Below, in pieces: positions 1 to 13,200 of a stretch of DNA of 64,000 nt. Source of the DNA: Berberis thunbergii (lineage: Eukaryota; Streptophyta; Magnoliopsida; Ranunculales; Berberidaceae). The DNA is taken from assembly GCA_003290165.1 (NCBI GenBank), contig QNQO01000602.1:434001-498000 (forward strand), read 5' to 3'. The position numbers were made by a program, and so were the translations under genes. Position 1 is the stretch's first letter. Each line of letters begins with the position of its first letter. A model generated the notes under the pieces. It saw only the letters and a list, made by a program, of their open reading frames with translations, did not search any database and was not told the DNA's origin.

Positions 1-2492
1 TAAAATTATATTAATTATTATTTATTATATTATTCTCAAGTCCGTGTCCTACTTTTTTGAGATTCAGTGTCGCAGTGTTAGTGTCAGTTTCCACATTCGT
101 GCTTCCAAGAGGTAAGAAAGGGAACTCGGTTACTCTGATGGCTCTGATGATTACCTTAATGGCCTCAATCAATGTCATTCGAGGGCTAGGATTCCAGGTA
201 CTTGCCAATTCGCTTTAATCTATGGTCGCTTCATTTCACTGCACCGCATTGCCTCACTTTGAGGCGAAAATATGTAAAAATGCCTTGAGGCGCGCCTAGG
301 CGATCGCCTTGACTTCACTGCTTCCAACCAGAGAATATGACACCTAGACTCTGTAATGCTCTTCTCAGGCCAAGTTTCCAGTTAGATGTGTTGTCCTTGG
401 TCCCTTGGTAAATCTTTGCCAGTAAATTTACTTTCTTCGAGGACAATCTAATTGAGTTGAACCGATGTTTGAGAAAAGAGCCAATCCAGTTATCATTCCA
501 GTTTTCAATCTTATTACTCTTTCCCAAATGATTACAATACTTCTCTTGGACAATGGTTTCCAAAAGTATCATTTTCTTGGTCAAACCCAAAAGCCTTTTG
601 GAGCAAAACACTTGATTGAATTGCTTGCGTCTTATGATGCCTTGGCTCCCTTAGCTATAGGCTCCGAACCTCCCTCCAATTAACTTGGTGATATGATTTG
701 AGATTATCAATAAAGATGGCATGGTGCAAGTTGTCATCATATACATTTCTTTAAATGAAGCTTCTATTGAAGATGGCACGGTGCAAATTGTCGTCATTAA
801 CTTTGTGTTGGAATATTAAATCCTACTCGAGTTGTCCACCCCATGTGTTTATCCATGGTAATACTGTGAGTTTATTGTGTAGTTGTACTATTGGTACCCA
901 CCGATGTATGTTGTAATCCAACTCCTCCGTACTCGTTTCCATTCATATATGATTAGATTGACATTCTCTACAGGTTTGAGCATTTAGAGAATTGACAATT
1001 TATCACACTAGTATACCAGATAGAGTGCGTTCGATAAGTATGACCCTTCCGACCTTTGAGATGTATTTTCTTCTTTGAAACTGTTAACTTTGTCAATACT
1101 AGGTTCCACACTTGGTTTAGAACATTATTATGATTTTATAATCAATAGGGAGAATATTTTTTCACGTGCAATTTGTAGTGTTAACAAGCTTTTCGTGTTC
1201 AGTGAGTTTCTTACTCACTATTGGTAGTCTTTCTCCTTTATTAAATTTCTTGTTTTGCTTGATTAAAAAAATTATGATTGAATTTGAAACTAGTAGGGCA
1301 TATATTGGATTGGACTTTATTATAACAAATATGGATGTTGTATCTAATAATGGATTTTGATCCACTCCTAAAATATATGGATCTGGAAGATCCAAAAAAC
1401 TTGCATCTAGTATTATTATTATTATTTTTTATTCAAAACCAATTCGATCATATTCACCATTTATTTTCGAGTTAGATAATGAATTTGGTCGTAGTATCAT
1501 CACTTGGGTTAGTTTACTTTTGGTGTATCAACCCTTCTCACTCCATGAGTTCATAGGTTCTATCCTCACTTTTGGTGATTATGCCTGTATGGCTACCCTT
1601 TTGGTGGTTCTAAGTGCATGTGCTTGAAACTGCCTAGGGCACAAGGCAAAGCATGCGCCTTAGCGACATATTACTTATTTATTTATTTTTATTTATTTAT
1701 AATTTCCCCCTTAAAATTGAAGCATGCGCCATCATATTTGATTACTTAATAAACTCATAACAATAGTTAAAAAAATACATAGATTATTTGCAATTGAAAT
1801 GGAAGCATAATAAAGCCACATATATTACCAAAACATCTAATACATGTGCACCAAATAACTTGTATCTATATAACAAATGAGAATGGTGTTTTAGGTTGGA
1901 GATAAAAGACGGCTGAGATTTATCGAAACAATCTAACGGATCACATAGAGGGGGAGGGTGTTTGGCTAAAATTTATGTTCGCATAGGACTAAAATACCCC
2001 TGGGCAAAGCTAAAAATTTCCTCCTATCGAACAATTTGAGTGCCAAAGGCATGGGGAATACCCTAGCCCAAAACATAGTATAAAACAATTGCAAAAGACT
2101 GAAAGATAAAGCTGAAAGAGAAGGGGGTGGGGCGAGGGGAGTAATTATTCAAATGAATAAGTGGAAAAAATTGTCGTAGAAAAACAAAGACAGGATTGAA
2201 ATGTAAGGAGAAATTGAAGATAAAAGAACAAGGAGGGAGTACCTAGTGATGAGTGGGATTGTTTACCTTGGCAGCTATGACAAGGATTTTATTTCCCTGC
2301 AAATCTTGTTTACTTTTTTCATAGCTGAAAAAAAGGTCAAAATCATTTTAACCAATAAAAAAGGGGTAAAAGAGAACTATTTAAAAAATAACTTGGAATA
2401 TAGTGAGCTAACTAAGGTGTGCCCCTCACACGCCTGCGCTAGGTGCACCCAAAGAACATCTTAGTTTAGTAGCTCGCCTGAAAATTAACGCG
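1..2492. other. Intergenic, no gene recognised
   Basis: All frames hold only short ORFs without recognisable domains. GC-rich scraps such as the stretch at 284-325, the one at 1630-1665 and the one at 2420-2455 look like ends of decayed DNA transposons. I could not pair them into one element. Confidence 0.5.
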
Positions 2493-2730
2493 CGGGGCGG
2501 AGCTAGGAATTTGTACTAGGGGGGAGGCCAATTGTGTACTAAATGAAAAATAATACTTATCAATACTTGCTAGATGAATAATTACCGTTTGTAATAATTG
2601 GTACAAAATGTTTTTCTCACAATTTAAAGAAAAGTTAATATCTACGCGCCAACAAAAATTGTAAATTTAAAATGTGAAATTAGATAATACCTTATTTAAT
2701 TTTTTTATTGTTATTATTTTCTGCCAAGAG

Positions 2731-2903
2731 TTTTTTTTTTTTTTTGGAAAGCGAGCTGAGTTTTTAAGGATCCGACAACCTATCAATAAGGTGCGTCCTA
2801 CAGGTCAACAACCATAAGAAATAAACCATGCCACAAGTGGGTCTCGAACCTAGGACATGGGGGACAAACCCACACAGCCCTAACCACTAGACTATAACAC
2901 CAT
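2731..2903 (-). mobile_element. tRNA-derived SINE, copy A
   Basis: Read on the minus strand it starts ATGGTG, has an A-box-like TAGTCTAGTGG, a B-box GGTTCGAGACC and a terminal poly(A) (poly-T at 2731-2745 on plus). It is flanked by perfect 9-bp duplications TGCCAAGAG at 2722-2730 and 2904-2912. This is a complete RNA-polymerase-III-type SINE. Confidence 0.85.
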
Positions 2904-3169
2904 TGCCAAGAGATTTTATCAAGGAGAGAATGCATTGTGAAGTATGCTTATGGGAGTGTTTTTTATGTTTCGAAATTAGTGCTCCAGAATAATACTTATA
3001 AATACTTGCTAGATGAATAATTACCGTTTGTAATAATTGGTACAAAATTTTTTTCTCACAATTTCAAGAAAAGTTAATATCTACGCGCCAACAAAAATTG
3101 TATATTTAAAAATGTGAAATTAGATAATACTTTATTTAATTTTTTATTGTTATTATTTTCTGCCAAGAG

Positions 3170-3342
3170 TTTTTTTTTTTATTTGGAAAGCGAGCTGAGT
3201 TTTTAAGGATCCCACAACCTATTAACAAGGTGTGACCTACAGGTCAACAATCATAAGAAAGAAACCATGCCACAGGTGGGTCTTGAACCTAGGACATGGG
3301 GGACAAACCCACACAACCCTAACCACTAGACTATAACACCAT
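3170..3342 (-). mobile_element. tRNA-derived SINE, copy B
   Basis: Second copy of the SINE at 2731-2903, produced by the 439-bp tandem duplication rather than by its own insertion. The flanking TGCCAAGAG repeats (3161-3169, 3343-3351) are shared with copy A. The B-box here is GGTTCAAGACC, one substitution from copy A. Confidence 0.85.
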
Positions 3343-3768
3343 TGCCAAGAGATTTTACCAAGGAGAGAATGCATTGTGAAGTATGCTTATGGGAGTGTTT
3401 TTTATGTTTCGAAATTAGTGCTCCAGAAAGAGTTGTTTTTGGTTATCCTCAAAATATACCCTGAAAATTAGTTGGAAGGAGGACGAATACATCTCAATTT
3501 ATTACTTATCAGTTTTAATTGGAACTTTATGGGAGGGTAGTGGGTCCCATATAAAGTTTTCTGTTACCTTTTAAAGATAGCAAGCAAAATAGACGGGTAA
3601 ACATTTCAAGTTTAATTGGTTTGAGATTATACAATCTCTTCCATAAAATCAAGGGGGCCCAGTGCATGATTTGATGTATAGACAACATCTAAACTACCTA
3701 ATAATAAAGGTTTCCAAAATTCCAAGGAGGGTCATGGCCAGCTCCTGCACCCCCTGGTTCCGCCCCTG

Positions 3769-5267
3769 CCTAGGCGCTCACCTTGACTGCTGTTCGTAAC
3801 TATTTTTGTTTGGGGTTGTAAAAACGTTACCTTTAGAAACATTGTTCATGTGATATCTTGCCATTTTATGTCCTGCACTGGTAAGAGGACAGACATAGTT
3901 CTTAGTCTCGGCAAATCTCAGGTCACAAAAATCATAAGCCCTGAAGAAGGCAGCTTAGCTAAACTCCTAATATCTCTCAAAATGTTGGATGTGAAGATCC
4001 ATAGTCTTTTAATTTTGTTTACCAACAAGAGTCACTTGTATTACATTCTTCCTTTTTGACATTTTTATTTTAATTCCACAATACAGTATCCATCATTACA
4101 GCCTATACTTGCTTTCCAAATGAACCAATTCTAGATTTGCTTTCTTTTGTTTCTCGACTTTCATTCTTAACTTTTTATTTTTTCCTCACCATATCTTGTT
4201 TCAGTTAGAATGTGTTAGTATTCATGGTTGAAGGAATCAATCTTCAAATAAGGATCTAGAAGTAATTGTGTTAGATTTTAGATCAGTGAGGCCATCTCTT
4301 CTTATGTTTACTTTTGGCATTTGGAGGCATGTTCCTAACAGTTGATTTTTGTGATAATAGGACCTGCCATACAAAGGAAGAGATTTTTAGTCCTCGACCT
4401 TGCTCGCTGATTCTGGGTTTCAATTCTAGTGGTTTTGAGGTGCTTGTAAATGATGGGCTTCTGAGACTATGCTCAAGGTGAATTGTTACAGAGGAAGTTC
4501 AGGCTACAATTCAAAAGTCAATAATTTTCAAGCACTGGGGAACAGAGGGAACTAGATGACTTGTGAACATAATTTTCACTGTTTGTATACTGATGGGGAT
4601 GATTTGGTTTGTGTCATTGACATGTTGAACCTCTTATAGTTTCGTTTAGTTGAAAGTGACAGTTGAAAGTGACTTTGTGACGGAAACACATACTGAGGAT
4701 CAAGTAAAATATAGTTGACATGATCTCTGATTTGCCAGCTCTGCCTTGGCACATTACAAAGATTGTGGACATGGAGTTTTTTGTGAGTTTTAGCATTGGC
4801 TTGAGTTACCGCATTTTTTCTGTTTCCATTTATCACGTATAATGCTAGACTCCAATTCATATGTAACAAACTTGGTAGAAAACCACTTGGTAGTCGAAGA
4901 AGAGGTGTCATGTTCAATCATTCAAGGGTGACACAGAGTGTCCTGACTCGGTTCTAAAGTGTCATATTGTGATGCATTTAAAACCCAGGGAGAAAGCACC
5001 TGCAACTGTGATGCAAGCTGAGCTGAACACAGCTTGTTTGTTGAGCCAAATTGTGTGAATTAGTCTGTTTTTGGCACATTAATACATTCTGTTAAACCAC
5101 AAAGGCCGTCTTTAACCGGAATGAGCACAAACCTCGGTGCAAGACCGTCACTAAACAATCAGCTTCTTCATAAGTAGTAAATATTGTTTCAGGATTGCTA
5201 CACCAATGTAAGAACAAACTATTGGAAATGCATGATTGGGAGTTATCAAGTTGGGAGTAGTACTTGC
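3769..5267. other. Intergenic, no gene recognised
   Basis: Short ORFs on both strands, none with a recognisable domain or gene-like context. Nothing else seen. Confidence 0.5.
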
Positions 5268-5279
5268 AAATGGAGTACT

Positions 5280-5425
5280 AGCTTAGTAGCATGCTTGTGG
5301 CGGATGGAATCATAGGTCAAGAGTTTGAATTCTGTCGGCAGCATTTGGGTGGATGGTGGTATGTCTGTGGCAGATGAAATTACTAGTCTAGGATTCAAAC
5401 GCAGCTGCTGACATTTTGGGTGGGA
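5280..5425 (+). repeat. Degenerate SINE-like tandem pair
   Basis: Two diverged units of roughly 70 bp (about 5280-5352 and 5353-5425) share the pattern 'TGTGGC(G/A)GATG(G)AAT ... AGG(T)TCAA / GGATTCAAAC ... GC(A)GCATTTTGGGTGG'. They resemble the tRNA-related half of a plant SINE with a decayed B-box. Low confidence. Confidence 0.35.
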
Positions 5426-8400
5426 AGGAAGGTTAAGGGATTAAAAAAAGAAAGTTGTAGTACTTAGCTTTATTCAAAATTCTTTTATGTGGAGATAGTT
5501 TTGGAAACAAACTCGGGGAACCTAATGAGCAAATAAGAGTGGGGATTCTGGAACGAGTAAAAGCTGGAATAGGACCCACCTCAGGTGGTTTCACTTGCTT
5601 TATGTTTAATCAAGTCTGAATGAGAACACTTGATATGCATACGCAAACCAATAAAAAAGCATTGATCAAAGTAATCAATCGAATATAAGGAACAGGGAAA
5701 ACAAAAAGGCATGGGGATTGAGGTCTTTCACTACTCTGGAAACCAAGGAGATTCTCAGTTGATTATGATATTTATGTGCTTTTGCTTCATCTTTCAAAGT
5801 ACATTACTTCTCAATGATCCTTCTTAAACTCTAAAGTATACAAATATAAACCCTAACTAGCAAAGCATTGTCATTGGAGGTATATGACCATTACTTTAAC
5901 AGTCATCATCAAATCAAGCTTCATCAAATTCAATGTGTTATATGAGAAAGAGTGCCATATATTGTACATTTATCTTGTTGGGCCGTTAAAGTGTAGTATA
6001 GAATCTATTAATAGATTGTGGATTTCAAGTTATATGCGTTATGAAATGAAACTTGAGGTGTGTTTGGTGGCATGGAATTCAATTCCATGGAATCTATAGT
6101 ATAAAGGAAATATTGATCATGCCGTATGTTAAATTTGTCAATTGAGTTCTCGATTCTCAAGAAAGTGGCGTGCATGGCGCACAAAGAACCTAACACCTTG
6201 AGAAGAAGAAAAATGAGAATCGAAGGACCATTTTCAAGTTAACAACACTCCCATTCTTGTGATGTTTGATGTTCATTTGCTCGTTTTTTGGTGAAAAGTA
6301 TTGGGGGCCCAAACTCTATACATTGAGTGGGCCCTAAAGAGCTGGGATGTATGGGGATTTATAAAACAAACATGGTCCAAAGTGATGATGGGAGGTGATG
6401 ACAACATGGTGTTCAAAAGGAAGGACCAAAACCAAAGCTACATCTTTTCCGGCCTTCTTTGATTTAAAGAAACTTAAAAAACAAAAAAAAAGGGTGTTTT
6501 GAATTTCCTACCTTGCAAAGAGGTAAAGGAATGAACTTTGACTATGCCTTTCTTAGCTCAGAAGATCTTTGTTGATAGGTCATGAGAACAGAAGCTCTTT
6601 AGGGAAAGGTGTTAAACATCTTGATCATCACACATGGCTTTGAGTTATCAAAACAAAAACAGCACAAACAAGAGACACTACAGTACACTCTTCGTCTCTT
6701 CTCTTATCAGTCTCTCTCTACTCTGCTTCTTCTGCTCAATTGTCCAAAACACCTTTATTCAACATGCCATGACCCACAACACAACAGCAAGGAATAAAGA
6801 AAGTTAAAGCAACCTAAAACCTGACCCCCCACAAGAACAAAATCCGGTAAATTTAACACGTACTGTAATGTAATCCAATATCTGCCTACAGTTTCAACTG
6901 GTGAATGCCAGTGACCACTCATCCATGTATCCTCACCGTACTAATCTGACTTCCCCGACCAAAGATGATCATAATTACAGCATTACTACTTGAATCTTTT
7001 TCTTCAACAAACAGAACACTTTGACCAAGCATTCAAATTCTTGAATTATTAGTACTGTTCACAATTACTGGCATTTAATGATCGATAGATCGTCGTCCTT
7101 TTGATCGTCTTCGAATAATGGTATTTTGAATTTTGTATGGTTAGGGAGGAATCTAGATAAGTAGGACAACATCATGAATATCTGGTGTTGTCTGTTTATG
7201 AAGTATGAACAATGAAGTTAAAGGCATTGCATGCCAACCTAGCTTATCTAAATGAGAAGAGGGAGGGCCTGTAAAAGGCTGGTGTTAATGATACCTAGAC
7301 ACTTTGGCAGGATATCAACCGTACCTGGCCTTTGTCATCACAATGTTGCTAAAGTACGTAGGATTATACATTTTTTCCTTTTACTTTTTATTATCCATTG
7401 GATTAATATGTACACCTGAACATGTGGATACTCCGGTCATCTAAAATACATCAGTGAGTACAAAGTTCGAAAAAGTCTGGATACTCGTACTATCACTACC
7501 TAAATTTTTTTTTATATATCTATGGATTTTTGAGGTGATTGTGCAATATTTGATGATATGTCGATAAAAGACATATAGGGTATACCAGATACAAGTGTTA
7601 GCATACCGAAAATGCTAGGATACAAGTTTTTGCAAACATAGATGATGGAATCCTATTCAAAGTTGGTGCAGGTGTTTGTGCGAAATAAGGGTGAGGTGGA
7701 CTGTGAAATGATAAGAATGCGTATCACTAGGAGGAATATGAGAAACTTAGAATCAATGTGTAGTTGTTGTGAATCGAGATCAAGTATAGGCAAATCCCCA
7801 TTAGGCAAACGAGAGTTTGGAATTATCAAATTCTCACCAACACCACATGGATTTATTAAGCTTTCTTTTTGAAATGGACAACAGTTAGGGTACTTAGTGT
7901 TTTGTACAATATTTGACAATGAGAGATGAAATCTTTCATGACTTAAACCATGTAGCCTAATCAAAGAATACATGAATGGCTCCACTTGTAAGTATTATAT
8001 CATTTATCCTTAGAAAAACCAATACAAAACATTAAGGTCATCATTTAAAAAAAAAATATTGTATGCAACTAATTTTAGTGATACAACTGAGCTATTCCAC
8101 TTCTAATCATTATATTATGAATTCTTTCTTACATGGATGATTACATTAATTACCAACCAACAAAAGCCTCCTTTTATCACGACATTTGAAAAAAAAAAAA
8201 AAAAAAAAGATTACATTTAAGAGCTAACTAAATAACATTATTTTTAGAGAGAAGTGACAGAAATATTCCCATTCTGGAAGGTGCATGATTTATGCATAAT
8301 ACCTTCATATGATCAAATCAGAGTTGATTGCTGAAAATTTGTAGGGTCTAAAACCTAACAGTAATTTGGTAAGCTATCAGGTTTAATTAAATAATAACTG

Positions 8401-8657
8401 CCTATTATTATTCATAAACTTAGCATATGCTTTGTCAATATTAGTCAATATATATGGCAATGTGCGTGAATGTATTGCTAATATGGTGAAACAAAGCAGG
8501 GTGGTACAGAAAAGGAGTAGAAGAAGAGAGAGAATATTACGATTTGTACACTATATATACAAAAACTTGTTGTGGGTCGAGAGTCTGGTCCTCTAACCCC
8601 AATTTTGTACACTTATATGATGATGGACAAAGCAAAAGTGTTATCTTGATAGATAGA
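5426..8657. other. Intergenic region upstream of BRX
   Basis: No coding gene seen. It holds poly-A/T tracts (for example 8190-8208) and a small palindrome around GGAATTCAATTCC at 6075-6090. The last 500 bp is the likely BRX promoter. Confidence 0.5.
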
Positions 8658-8665
8658 TATAAATA
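8658..8665 (+). promoter_or_regulatory. Probable TATA box of BRX
   Basis: TATAAATA lies about 30 bp before the CT-rich leader that feeds the BRX start. A further TATA-like stretch (CTATATATAC, 8551-8560) lies upstream and is an alternative. Confidence 0.5.
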
Positions 8666-8689
8666 AGACAAAGTGATGGGTTTAGTCTT

Positions 8690-9719
8690 CATTTTGGTTT
8701 AAAACGCGAGAATAAGCACAAGGAAAAGAAGAGAGGCAATAATAATAATAATAATAATAAGCCGAAGAAGCTCGATCTTCCACCCCGATTTGATTGTTAC
8801 TTCATCTTGTCTTACAAACAAGATTCATTCATTTTCTACTCTTCCTCTCTCTCTCTCTTTCTGCTGCTACTTCAATTTTTGGTTTTCTCTCCTTCTTTCA
8901 ATCTTTACTTGGGACCATCTAAGTGATTTGATTTGATTTGATTTATATCAACGACGAGACGAACAAGGTAAATATTAGTCATCATTAAGAGTGAGCAGCT
9001 GCTGTTCTGACTTATTTTCTTTTTGACTAAAAATGTTTTGTTTTAGTTTTGAAGATTTCCTTTCTCATTTATGATGATTTGATTGAAAGAAATCCGAATT
9101 ATTTCCCTAACCCAGAGCTCTTAACTTCTGGCACGCATCGTACGTTTGTTTTTCATGATTTCAATCAATCTGTATGTTTTTTTTTTAATGGATTTCCCCT
9201 TTTTGGAAAGAAAAAAAAAATGAGGATAAAAACTGTACTTTCGTTTGTGTGTGTGTGTGTGTTTTTCATGGAGGAGTGAAGTGGTATTCTTTCAATAAAT
9301 AAATGAATGCTGTTTTGTTTCATTCACAGAGGAGGAGGAGGAGGAGGAGAAGTTTTTGTGTCTATCTAATAAGAGAAAAGAGAAAAGAGAAGCAGCAGCA
9401 GGTACTCTAAGAGGTGGTACTGTCTAGTGCGTGGTGTGTTGTTGAGTAGTAGTACTAGTAGAATAGTAAGTAAAAGGAGAGAAGGAGAGATTGGTTTGTT
9501 TGTGTGTTGGTTGGATCAACTCAGGTGAGACTCTCTCTTTCTTGGTTTTGTTCCTCCGTTCCCTCCCTTAATAATTCAACTACCGCTCAACACCACTTCT
9601 CTCTCTTTCTCTCTCACTCTCATTCATCCATCAAACCAAAACAAAGAGAAAGGGATCTTCCTCTTCATTCTTCTTTTTGTCATTTTCTCAAACCACTCTC
9701 CCTCCTCCTCGTTTATTTC

Positions 9720-9759
<40 letters not shown>

Positions 9760-10243
9760 GGCCATCTCCGGTGTTGTGCACTGCATTTTTCCTTTGATCG
9801 CGAACCTGATGAAATCCAATGGCCTGGGTTTCTTCCACCAATAAGGCTTTACCTTATTTTATTTACTTACAATCTTCTCTCCCCATTTTCAGTCAATATT
9901 TGGGGGATCAAGTGACGAAGCACACAGCACAACACAACACAACACAACACAGCAATCATGACCCACCCCACCACAACCCCCTTCATCAATTTTAGACCTC
10001 ACTTTTTCAAATTTCCCGCATCTTTTTTGTTTCTTCTTTTTTCTTAAATTCCAAATTTGTCCTTTGAATGCCCATCATCTTCACAATTTCAATGTTGATT
10101 GCCGTGAAATTGGTTCCGAAAAGCAAAGGGGGCACTTTAATTTTTCTTCATTATATTTGGGTTGTTCTTCTTTCACATTTGTCACTCATTGTTTGAATAA
10201 ATTTTGATTTATCAGACATAACAAGAGAGGGAGAGAAGCAAAA
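8690..10243 (+). other. BRX: BRX 5' leader with intron
   Basis: A likely first leader exon (about 8690-8967) ends AACAAG|GTAAAT. A matching acceptor, TTTATCAG|ACATAAC, lies at 10215/10216, only 28 nt before the start codon. The first leader exon holds no ATG. The intron holds simple repeats: (GGA)n near 9331-9349, (TC)n 9721-9735 and (TA)n 9736-9759. Other splice choices inside this intron are possible (for example the CACAG acceptor near 9329). Confidence 0.5.
8738..8760. repeat. (AAT)n microsatellite in BRX leader
   Basis: About eight AAT units lie inside the predicted first leader exon. Confidence 0.9.
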
Positions 10244-13200
10244 ATGTTAACTTGCATTGCGTGTTCAAAGCAACTTGTGGAGGAGGAGGAATCAGGAGGA
10301 AGAGGGGCAGAAGGCGCGCGTGGTACTCCAACTAGGAAGGATGCCGTCAAAACTCTGACTTCGCAGGTTCCAAACACTCTCTCTTTCCTTTCCTTTGCTT
10401 TGCTTTCTCTGACTCACTGGGTAGAGCCGAGCCGAGCCGAGCCTGGCCTCTACTACTGTAGTGTGTTCAGCGGCCTCTCCATCAATGTCTCTCTACATTT
10501 GCACTTGTTGCCTTTTTGTTTCACTCTTCTTCTTTTCCTCTTCTCTTTCCTTGCACTCCTCGTAATAACAACAAACAAAATAAACATCAAATCCCACAGG
10601 ACCAACCAACCCCAACTTTTCTTTTTTCTACATGCTTTTTAAAGCTTGTACAAACTATACATTGTTTAATTAAGCTCTAATTATTGGGCCCTTTACGACT
10701 TCATCATTTGGAACCACCCACCCAGGACCACTTAATTCCATCCCAAGCTTCACTTGCAATCTCTCTTTGTTCATTTCAAAAACGAAAAGAGAAGCATTTT
10801 ATTTTATTTTTAGTGCTTTACACTTTTGGGGGTTCATATAGCACACAAATAGAATCCTATTTAGTACTGATTTAGTTGTTACAAGATGTCAAGGTCTGGT
10901 GTTAATACTAACTACTCTAGGAAAACATCACTTAAAAGTTTTAAGGAAGGAAGGCCAAATGGGGTTTGTATTGCCTTATTTCAGTCATTTTTTGTGTCGT
11001 GGGCTTAGGTTTAAAAGTGGCAATAGTTGTGAATGATTAATCAGGATGGTTGAAGGTAGAACAACTAATAGAGATTGTTTGCCACTTATCATCCCAACAA
11101 TCTCTACCACCTAAACACTTTGGAGATCTATCTTATCTCCTCTTAAGGTTAAATCTTACCTATCCCCATCCATGTCTTTCATCATCCCCTATGGATCTTC
11201 ACTATATTATAATGGGATGGTGGGTCATTTGATTCTTGTCAGGATTTTACATTACCTTTTAAGTTGTAGGTCATCCTTTCAAGTCTATTTATCTCTAGAA
11301 CCACAATTAGTAATGGTGGGCATCGTAATTAACCATTTAGGAGTAGGTGATGGTATTAAAGAAAGTTTGAGGTCTTGTCTAATCAAAGAAGAATTGCTTG
11401 AGATTTGTGTGACCTATAAGAATCCTGGGAGAAAGCCCTTGTATGGACCAAATGGAGATTCCTACCTTGGGATAGCAGCTACCCTTTCTTTGAGAGCATG
11501 TGGTTCATGATCCAGTGTCAGTTAAGACTAGATCTGGTTTTTGATAATCTCACAAAAAAGCCAAGTATCTATAGGCTTTTGAAAAAGTTAAAAGAGTTTT
11601 AAGAGTAAAAGAGCCTTGTTGTGCTTGTATAATGTATGTATGGAGACTTATGAATCATCTTTGACCACCCTTTATATGGCAAAGGATGAAACAAGGGCGG
11701 TTTCTCAGTCATGTACCTTTACTGAGGAATTCTGTTCAACCAGTGCTTCTATTTCACATCTTCTATTTAGGGAAGATAAAATTCATCTCATTTAATAATA
11801 AAAAAAACATTTTCATTTATTGATTTGTTCAAATAGGTGAAGATTATAATTCTGCGTGTTGGCATAATGTGGGGTTCTTAAGGAAAGACAAGTTTAATGT
11901 TCAGAGTACAAAGCACTATATTGGAGGGACCAACCCAGACTTCTTGTCTACCCAACCAGTGTCAAGTATTATTCACTTTCACTTTGTTAGGTATTTGAGT
12001 GGACTTGATTATTTAAATATGCTAGTGATCAACAAGTTCAACCCATAAAAGGCAAGGAAAAAAATGAATTTCAATAATTTAACAAGGGGATGTTCCTTGA
12101 AGTTAGTTCTGTGGATCAAGTTTGTGCCCTTTGCTTTTTTTTTTTTTTATGGTGCTCCATCTTTGTTTGGGTTCAACTAGTTTAGAATGTTGTCTGCCAA
12201 TGATCCCCTTCTGGATACTCTATTTCACAGAAAATTGTGTCAAATCATGACAATGGATGTGATGCATGTCCATGTTTAACTACATTTCCACCCAAAACCC
12301 CCACAATTAAGCATATACAATTATAGTTGCTACTAACTAGTATATTAAGTCAGTAGTGCCTCTTTTGTTAGCCAGTTGTCAAGTTCTCAAATTGATAACC
12401 AGCGTTCCACTTATGTCATGTTTAACATTTGGACTTTGGGTTTTAAGTGAATCTCAGTTGAACACTGACTAAAAACTCAATTTGTATCTATTATTAATGA
12501 TAAAATGAAAAGTGCTACTTAATCCAGTTTTCTAGATTCAACATTAGACTAGAGATGTTGATGTATCTTTCCTATCCTGGTCTTGAATTTTTGGGTCTTA
12601 ACGTAAAGTGGAACTAGTAAAGTCCTCTTCTTGTTCGTTTTGATTTCCATACTGTTGGATTCATAATTGATTTTGGTTTATCAGTTCCAAGCTCGTATTC
12701 ACACTTGATTTATATCTCTATTTCCCCATTAGATTTCAAACCTTTCCCGTCAATTCAGTTTTGATTTGGGATGTTACCTCTAATTTGAGCCTTCCCTGAA
12801 ATGGTCATCTGGAATCGGTGATTTCAGTTCCTACTTTGGTTCAATTTTCAAAGTTCCAATGGATTCTTATTGAAAAGAATCAAGATATAACATTTTGAAT
12901 TATTTTCCATCAGTCTTATATGGCTCCATCCATCGGTTAGTTGAACCAAGAGCATTCCTCATGCCAGTTTTGAAGGAGAAAACTATCATAAAAATTAATA
13001 CAATAGTTGCCCAGGAACAGAAACGTGAATGTCTTGCGATGTATGTTTCTAACAATAATATTTCTAACCAATGCAGATCAAAGACATGGCATTAAAGTTT
13101 TCGGGTGCTTATCGTCAATGCAAACCATGCACGGGCTCAAGCAGTACCTACAAGAAAGGCCAACGCCCATACACTGACTTTGATACTATTTCTGAAGGTG

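Larger units (their letters stand above)
2550..3428. repeat. 439-bp direct tandem duplication (2 copies)
   Basis: Copy 1 covers about 2550-2988 and copy 2 about 2989-3428. They align at a constant offset of 439 bases and differ by scattered substitutions and a small change in the T tract. Each copy contains the same SINE with the same flanking duplication, so the SINE was present before the duplication. Confidence 0.9.
2493..3768. mobile_element. hAT-like non-autonomous TIR element
   Basis: The left end reads CGGGGCGGAGCTAGGA and the reverse complement of the right end reads CAGGGGCGGAACCAGGG. Such CAGGG-type termini are usual for hAT elements. No transposase is encoded. A convincing 8-bp target duplication was not found. 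The body is enlarged by an internal tandem duplication (2550-3428). Confidence 0.6.

Noticed and set aside
1630..2455. TIR element bounded by GCCTAGGGCACAAGGC and GTGCGCCT-like ends
   Set aside because: The two ends match too weakly and no target duplication was found.
2830..2903. tRNA gene (A- and B-box present)
   Set aside because: No cloverleaf. The boxes, poly(A) end and target duplications identify a SINE.
4576..4917. 113-codon minus-strand ORF
   Set aside because: No recognisable motif, no splice context, composition of random intergenic sequence.
10367..10642. BRX exon 1 reading on past 10366
   Set aside because: This is intron 1. The canonical donor at 10367 joins in phase to the conserved IKDMALK exon.
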